This document shows, in pieces, positions 22,201-31,200 of a stretch of 64,000 nucleotides of DNA. The stretch spans positions 20,573,849 to 20,637,848 of the forward strand of contig JASEVX010000003.1 in the NCBI GenBank assembly GCA_031761405.1, written 5' to 3'. The notes below the pieces were generated by a model. It saw only the letters and a program-made list of their open reading frames with translations, had not been told where the DNA came from and made no database searches. The first letter of the stretch is position 1; each line of letters starts with the position of its first letter. A program made the translations under genes and the position numbers. This stretch comes from Serripes groenlandicus. Its lineage: Eukaryota > Mollusca > Bivalvia > Cardiida > Cardiidae.

Positions 22201-25200
22201 TGTTCGGCTACAGAACCTTGCGTGTTATACTAGTGACGGAAATACCATATACTGAAAGGAAGAATGAAGATAACCTATACAAATGTTGCAGGACGAACTT
22301 AACACTTTCCTTCACATACTTCATTTAAAACTGTTCTATTGTCAAAACAAATTTGAAAATAAGAAGACCGGTCATAGCAACTCGTATTGAAATAAATTTG
22401 GCATTTTAATAATTTTGTTTTAATATTTTCCATCTCATAAAGATTCAAAATTGACAAATAAGGAATTAGGTTAATGGAATTTAAAACAAATACAATCTTA
22501 AAATTCCTTCGGCAGAAATATGTAACAACCAAGTTATTTTAGCATGCGAGCTGAACAAAATGTGTCAGTTTTAGAGGATACCTAACAGCCGATCTGTGTT
22601 ATCACACGCCCCCATTTTCCTGACCTATTTCATATCGTTGTTTAGATAGCTCTTGAAATATAATGTAAGCCAAGTCTAATGCAATCCGACACTCAGTTTT
22701 TGAAGTATAACCTCTCAAATCGGCAACTCCACAGAGCGGAAAACCTATTAAGAACGACAGGTAAATCATCGCCACCATCTGGCGACAATTAATGCTAAAT
22801 TATCGGAAAAAGAAACGACAAACTTGGGATGAAATGGAAAACATTGCACGGAACAAAAGGAATTGCTCTTTTTCCCTATAAAATGATTTACAAGTTAAGA
22901 TGCGTCAAAACGTGTGTTCTATCAGGTTTAACTCTTTCCCGTCTGCAGACATATTTTGACGCAATAGCAGCAGACTACTAATGAAAACAGTGTAGCCAAA
23001 GTCGAAATTGCTCATTATGACCACAATGTTTTCAAATTTATTTAACAATTAAGTGCTGCAGATTTATTGTATGTGGGAAAGGGCAAACCTCTCTATAACG
23101 GTTGCATTATTTTGCCTCCACCAATGTTATGACGATCAAGGTCAGATTACTGGCATAATTTTCCTATTCTAGAGGTTTCATCAATGCTTGTACAACAAGA
23201 CTGTCAAATGTGAAGGTTCTTGTTAGACTGCGTTGAGGCACAGACAGATCTGGCTATATTCTGATCGTTTTGTCCTAAGTGTCGTTTTCGATGTCACATC
23301 AAGTTCATCAATCATTCTTTACGATGATAACTAAACAAAATTGTTTATAACTAGCGTCATTCATCAACAACTAATGAGATACATAGTCTATATTAGTCAG
23401 TTGCATGGGAAGAAATATTGTGTGGAGTACAGGTGCGCGATGAATACTGTGGCGTTAAGCTATAATATATCAAGTCAATCAAATCATGTGACATCTCTTA
23501 TGATTAATAATTGAGATCTAAGGAATTAACCCTTTCAGCGCCGAATTGTATAAAGTAGACTCTTCCATGTTCAAACTCGGACGACTCTATTTTCATGTTA
23601 TAGGATTTTTGGAATAGTTTTATAACTCACAGCCCAACAATGCAGATTTCAGGTGAGACAGCTCGTTACGAGCTGACTCACCTGAATCTGTATTGTTTGC
23701 AAAAAGCTCAATATTGCCTTTGGCGCTGAAAGAGTTAATGAACTTGTACTTTATAACCTGTTACATTTTGCCTACAGCAATTGTACATATGAGCCGTTTC
23801 ACATTATGGTCTCTGCGTAATGTATCACCCCAGATCAGCCTAAGCATGCCTCGCAGTCTTACTCGAATAGACTCTTTTCGGCTCCTGTGGATTTTTTATT
23901 TCAGGAATCATTACTCTACGCTAATCATGGTCGACACATTCCGTCTCAGTGGGATACATGTAGATGTATAGAGTAATAAAATCCACAGGAGGCGGAAAGT
24001 GTCTGTCCGGGTTAGCCTGCGCGGCAAGCTTAGGCTGATCTGGGTCGATACTTTACGCAGAGTCCACATTGTTGGTTTTCGCATTGGACGGCTCGAATAT
24101 GCTTTAACCTACCTGGCTATACATAGCACGTCGGTGTCTATAAGCTGTGTAATTTTCTTTCTGAATGCATAACCTGAGATCATTTTACATCGCAGCTCCA
24201 GATAACAGAGTAGTTGATATGGCTCTGCACTGTTCGATAATTAGTTTTAAGAAGCTTCTCTAAAGCAGTATTCATTTCAATCCTTTAGTATGAATGAGAA
24301 AGCAAGTATATTTCCATACGCGTCTTATGTTAACGGTAAATACCGCTCATTTCAGATGCCCGTAATTCTTAGTATGTACTTAATATACAAAATGATAAAC
24401 TAAAGCCTCAACAGTTTGATATCAATTTTCCTCTATTTTCAGTTATTTGTTTACGCTTCTGGCGCCCAGTCACTTGTCACCAATGGTCAAGCAAGCAATC
24501 CAACAGGCCGAGCGTTGGCCGGAGCATGTGGTCTCATGGTGGCTATATTCGCAGGTTTGAAGGCAGCAGGTACATATCGGTATACTATTTTAGCCACTCT
24601 GGGCGAAATGGGAACTCGTTTTCCCTCTGTGTCGGCCTTATTTGTTCATACAATCAGTTCATCTCAGCTCAACACTTGTTACCGATCTCGGATGTCATTA
24701 ACGAAGCCTTAAGCTGGAAAAGGATATCAGTTTACGGATGTATCTTGTAATTGGAAACTATTTTCAGATCCAAGCAGAATAATAGCAACAATGATCCGTA
24801 CGAAGTGCATTCAATCGAAGACGATTCGAACCGTAAATACGTCATGTCAATTTTGAAAGTGCTGCAAAGGTGGAGGGATTTTATTCCCGAAATGTAGTCA
24901 TATATATAGCCGAGTGTGGTCGCAATGATTTAAAGGTGACCTATGTCAGACTTTTCCACATGGACTGTATATACCAGACAATTCTGATCGGACTGTTGGT
25001 ATACTCGCACTCGCTCAATTCTCTGACGGAATTTAAAACCATACAACCTTTCTACACACGCGACTAATCAACAATTTGTTATTAGTCGCGTATGGCAGAC
25101 ACTCAGTTGTATTTCTTTCTTTTTTCAGGAGGAAGTGCCAACCCTAATGTATCCATAATGTTTTGTTTAACGGGTAAAATGCAGTGGAAAAAGTTACCGG

Positions 25201-28200
25201 TGTATATCCTCGGTGAAATGATAGGGGCTTTTCTTGCGGCGGCTGTTACATATGGTGTTTACAAAGGTCAGTTTCTCAATCTGGCCCTTTCCCACATACA
25301 ACAATTCAAATGAATGTGTTATTAAATACTATATTTGAAAAAATGCTAGCAAGAGGTGAAACTGCCGATGTTTCGTTTTGCTCACTGCTTTCAAAAGTCA
25401 TCTACTGCAGATGCATCAAAATACCGACTGTCTGTATGTATTGCTGTATATTGCCATACCTTTTTACCTGTCTGTCTGCATGTCTGTCTGCATGTATATC
25501 TGCCTTATGCCATAACCTTTGACCTGGCTGTCATATGTTTGACATGTGTATCATATATTACACGTTCTTTCTAATGATAACGAATTGTTAGATATTACGA
25601 CCTTGACTTTTACGTTTAGACAATTGTTGCAGAGATTTTCAAAATGCATATATAATGACAATGAATTAACTACAGAACACGTACATAGTTCGGCTTTTCC
25701 TCCCTGACGAAAATATACGGTAATACACAATGATATAAACAGGATGATTTCAACATGACATAGACAAATGCCGATTATAAAGTGATTCAACCATTTAATT
25801 GGAGCACCTAATATAAGAGCCGAACTTGCGATATAGCATCTTATACGCGAACAATGAATACTCATGAGTCTATGTGCATACACAAAGTGTCGTCAAAGAT
25901 AGCATGCGAAACCAATTGACCGAGGAATGGGGATACATCATATAACCCACTGCACTCGAAAACTACGAGTGCACGATCAAGTAATTTCACAATACCTTCT
26001 GACAAAATAATATAATTGAAGTCCACTGGGTTTTATAAATATTGACTATTACATGAGCCTGTTTATGGAAAAAGGAACATGTTGGCAATTGTGAACAGTA
26101 TATATCCGGATCAACATATGCATCCACACACAAAACACAAAATTACTTACATAAGCTTGTTAGAAGCTTCATTCATCTTGTGTAGATCTCAATAAAATGT
26201 AGAAGATGCACAAACTGATCTGAACATACACTGTCCAGAATTCAACATTCCTACGAACGGGATAATATAATGTATGCTTAAACGGAGACGCAGCAATACG
26301 ATCTCTAACCGTCATCATTAAATATGTATAAGATCATTTTTATTATGATCTTCAATTTCCCTTCTTGTCTTGGTGATTTTTGGAATAGAATTGGTTTCTA
26401 AACTTTCTAGGCTGAGTGTCCGCTTGTAGATAAAATTACAAGATATAAAAATTTGAGAGTCGTCTGATGTGCAAGCATCTCTGAAGAAAAATGCAATAGA
26501 TATGGAAGGTCGGAACTTCAATTTCGATACAGTATTGAATACATTGCGAGAAAATGTGAATTTGCTTCCCCAAAATGCTCTCGAAAGCCGTCGGCTGCTA
26601 AGGCGTCAAGTTCTTCTGTATCGGGGAAAGGATTAACTTGGTTTCCTCATTTGGTAGAAATGACGTTTTTGATCGTCAACTGCGTGTCTCAAATAATGTA
26701 GATAAAACAAATGGATCGTGTTTTCGTGTATCATTGGATAGATACCGCTAAAACATTAAAGGCTGAAAACGTAAACAACGTTGCAAACCAGGCAAATAAC
26801 ATTCCGGTACATATATTTGAGCCGTTCCACGAGAAAACCAACATTATGGACTCTGCGTAATGTATCGAACCAGATCAGCCTGCGCAGTCCGCGCAGTCCG
26901 CGCAGTCCGCGCAGTCTAATCCGGGGCGACACATTCCGTCTCAGGGAGATAGAGGTATAGAGTAATGACCCCTAAAAACAGAAAATCCACAGGAGACGAA
27001 ACTGGCATGCTTATGCCACAGTGTTGGTTTTCTCGTGGAACGGCTGATATATATTTTGCGGGCATTCTCTGTTCCTAACGTAAACAGGATTCAATCGTCT
27101 TTTCGCTAAAAGGAGGGCGTGTTTTAGGCGCCTGCGCTTAGGTTAGAAAAAGCTTGAAGTTCTCTACGTCAAACATAATACTTTTAATCTAATTAGATGG
27201 TTGTTTACTTTCCTAATTGTATGGCCGTAAATGCTTCTGAAAATGTACTAAATTGACAGAAAATGTATCCGGCCTAATTAGTTTTCTTTATGTATGATAG
27301 AAAACTTCAACCTTAAAGTGTCATTTGCGCATTTAATTTAGAAGAAATTAGGGCACCAGCAACTACTGAAATGAATGAAATATTTCGTAATTCTTCATTC
27401 TCTAATTTGAACTTCTTTGTCCAAACATATATACGGTCACAGCTTTTAGACTGACAAGGCATTATTACATTTAATGTGCTAATTATGCTTTGCCAAATGT
27501 CTATGCGTGTGAGTATTCAGATTGTTTCGATATTAATTCGAAGTACCTCTATGTAGTCGTGCGTTAAGAAAATCAACCGTATTTTAAATGTGTGAAGATC
27601 AAGATGCACACCAACAGTTATATGACAGCATCTTATCATCGACTCTCTGGTGTCGGTATTCATTCAGTATTAATTTTCGGCGCCACAGGCAATATTGAGG
27701 TTTTTGCAAACAATGCAGATTCAGGTGAGTCAGCTCGTAACGAGCTGTCTCACCTGAAATCAGCATTGTTTGCCTTTAGTTACTAAAATATATAATAATA
27801 TTACATTGTCAGATGATAATCTACTGAATGTTAATAATCATTCTTCCACATGTGCCCAAAATTTAGTTGATTTAGGGTTAAAATCAAAAGGATTTCGAAT
27901 CGGTCATATAAATATACAAAGTATTTCAAATAAAATAGATCAAATTGATCTACTGTTAAATCATTCAAATAACAATGTTCATGTTTTTGGACTTAGTGAA
28001 ACTAAGTTGAAACATTTTCATGCTGACAGTGCTTTTCAGCTGGATAATTATCAATCTTTCAGAAGAGATAGAGTTACAACTAATGAGAGAAAGGAAGAAG
28101 GGGGTGGTATTATTGTATATTGTAAGAATGAAGTTAATTGTAAAAGAAGGTGTGATTTGGAAGTCAGAGAAATTGAGTGTTTATGGCTGGAAATATTTCC

Positions 28201-31200
28201 CAAAAACTCTAAAAGTTTTCTTATTGGTAATATATACAGAAATCCAAATGAAGCAGTAATATGGAATGAAATTTTTGAAAATCATCTTGAGAATGTTTTA
28301 AAAGAACAAAAAGAACTTTACCTTCTCGGAGACTTTAATAGAGATTTACTAAATTTACAAACCAAAACTGCATGGTTAGAATACATGGAACCTTTTGGTC
28401 TTTTTCAAAAAATTAATGTACCTACAAGGAAAACTTCAGTGTCTGCAACTTTAATAGATCACATTTATTGTAATGTTCATGCTAATATAAAATCAGTAGA
28501 CGTCCCACAAATAGGACTGAGTGACCATTTCCCTGTGTTCCTAACACGAAAACCTAAAAGTTACACGCCCAAAAATTCACATCACACTATCTCATACAGA
28601 TCATTTAAACATTTCAATGAAGAAAGTTTTATAAGTGATCTCCAGTCTGCACCATGGGATACAATTAAAATATTTGAAGATATAGATGATATTGTCGAGT
28701 CATGGTATTCGATTTTCTTACAAATTGTTGATTCACATATACCTATCAAACAGCATAGAGTTAAAAATAAATAACAGCCAAAATGGATTACACCAGAAAT
28801 AATAGAATCTATCAAAACACGTGATAGATTAAAGTCTTTAAATACTGAAACAGAGTATACGTATTGGAGAAATAAAGTAACTTATCTTATAAAAAAGTCG
28901 AAAAAACCCAAATATGAAGCATTTGTGACTGAAAATCAAAACAAACCAAATACTGTGTGGAAGTTGTTTAAGGAATTAAATGTGAATAAACAAAAAAGCA
29001 GCAATAACATTTTCAACCTGAAAATTGGAGAAAATGAAATTGAACATTCAAACGAAATTGCAGATGAGTTTAACAAATTTTTTGTATCTGTTGCTTCAAA
29101 GCTAAAAGAACCAGTTCAAAGTTCAAATTTTGAAAAACTTTAAACTTTCTGTAATGAGAAAATACCTGATAATACACAATTTAACTTTCCAGAAATTACA
29201 GTTGAGAAAGTATTAAAGTTTCGTGTAAATATAGATGTAACCAAATCTACTGGTTCTGATAATATTGGGCCTCGCTTACTTAAATTGTCAGCTAATTATA
29301 TAGCAGATAGCATAACCTATATTTGCAATAAAAGCTTAAAATCCATATTTCCAGAAAAGTGGAAAGAGGGCAAGGTTACACCCTTGTATAAAAGTGGGGC
29401 CAAATATGACATAAACAACTATAGACCCATTTCTGTGCTTCCAGTTATTTCTAAATTATTAGAAAAGCATGTCCATGACTCGTTAATGGATTATCTTTCT
29501 CATTTTAAGTTACTTCATGAAACTCAATCTGGCTTTCGACCAGGCCACTCATGTGAAACTGCATTAGTGCGAATGATCAGCAAATGGCTAGAAGCTATAA
29601 ATAAAGGCTCTTTAATAGGTGTAGTGATGGTGGATTTTCGAAAAGCGTTTGATTTAGTTGACCATGTAATTCTTTTGCAAAAGTTAAAAGTATATAAACT
29701 TTCAGATAGCTCACTATCATGGTTTTCTTCTTACTTAAACAATCGAAAACAGAAAGTGTCTCTTAACAATGTATTGTCAAATGATCAGACAGTGACTGAT
29801 GGTGTGCCTCAAGGTTCAATTCTAGGCCCCCTTTTATTTCTTTTATTTATAAATGATTTACCACTTTACACACTTAATACTGAAACTGATTTGTATGCAG
29901 ATGACACAACATTGTATCACAATAATAATACATTAACATCTATTGAAAATAATTTGCAAAATGCACTTAAATCATTATCAGATTGGTGTAGTTCAAATGG
30001 AATGTTAATAAATACCTCAAAGACAAAAGTAATGCTAATAACTACACAGCAGAAACGTACATCATTAAATGTTACAGAGATAAACTTGGATCTTAATGGT
30101 GAAAATTTGAGTATGATCTCTAAAGATAAAGTACTTGGTATATTTATTGACAACAACCTAACATGGAAAAACCACATAGAACATATATGTAGGAAAATCA
30201 CATCAAATATTTGGCTTTTGTCTAGAATAAAACTATTTCTAAGTCTTGACCATAGGATTCAGTTCTATAAAGCTTATATTCAACCACACATAGATTACTG
30301 TAATGTTATATTGGGCGGAACATGTCAAAAAAATCTAAATAGACTACTTAGACTCCAAAAACGGGCTTGCAAAGTTATTCTAGATTATAATGTTGATAAT
30401 GCATTAGACAGTATGCAAGATTTAAAAATATTAACAATATTTGACAGAGTATATCTCAGAAAAGCAAAATTTATGTATAAAATATCAAAATCTAAAACTC
30501 CATCTTATATAAGTGAAATGTTTAACTTAAGACAAGTAAATGAAAATACACCTATAACAAGATTATGTGCTAAGAACAATTTTTTAATACCTAAACCAAA
30601 CAAAGAAATATTTAAACAAAGTTTAACATACTCTGGACCAATAATTTGGAATAATTTACCTACCAATATTAAAGAAAAAACTTCAACAATGGCCTTTCAA
30701 AGCAATCTAATTAGATTAATGAAAAATGTTTAATAGTTCTCAAGCAGCGTTTTTCTGTATATATCTTATATTTTTTAATCTGTATATATTGCAATTTTTG
30801 CTAATTATCACCGTCAGTTTTCTATACATGTGTGTGAGATTGTCAAGTGCAATGCATGTGTGAGAGTAGATGAAGTGATATATTATTAAATGACGATTAT
30901 GTTGATCTTAATGTAATTTGTAATGTACATCCTATTGTCATTTGATATTTCATATGGGTTTTTTGTAAATATTGTTAATAATAGAGGGCCATGTGGAAGA
31001 TTAGTTTTAAACTAAATGTGTCACCCTCTTAAAATAAAGTCTCTTATCTTATCTTATCTTATCTTATCTTAAATAGTCCAAAACTTTCATAAATTGAGAA
31101 ATGGACACACCCGATTTTGAACATGGAAGAGTATTCCATAAACAATTCGGCGCTGAAAGAGTTAAGGACATGTCGAGATATAGCTGAAATACTGTTGAAG

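Larger units (their letters stand above)
27670..31165. mobile_element. MITE-B split by a LINE
   Basis: Left part 27670-27790 begins TTAATTTTCGGCGCC and includes the GAGTCAGCTCGTAACGAGCT palindrome. Right part 31071-31165 ends GGCGCTGAAAGAGTTAA. Joined, they match the copy at 9141-9354 read in reverse. The left TIR is mutated. Confidence 0.85.

Noticed and set aside
24416..24712. Continuous 98-codon frame across exon 2
   Set aside because: Only 24443-24569 is coding. The frame continues by chance past a clear GCAG|GTACAT donor, and the in-phase exon 3 match supports splicing.
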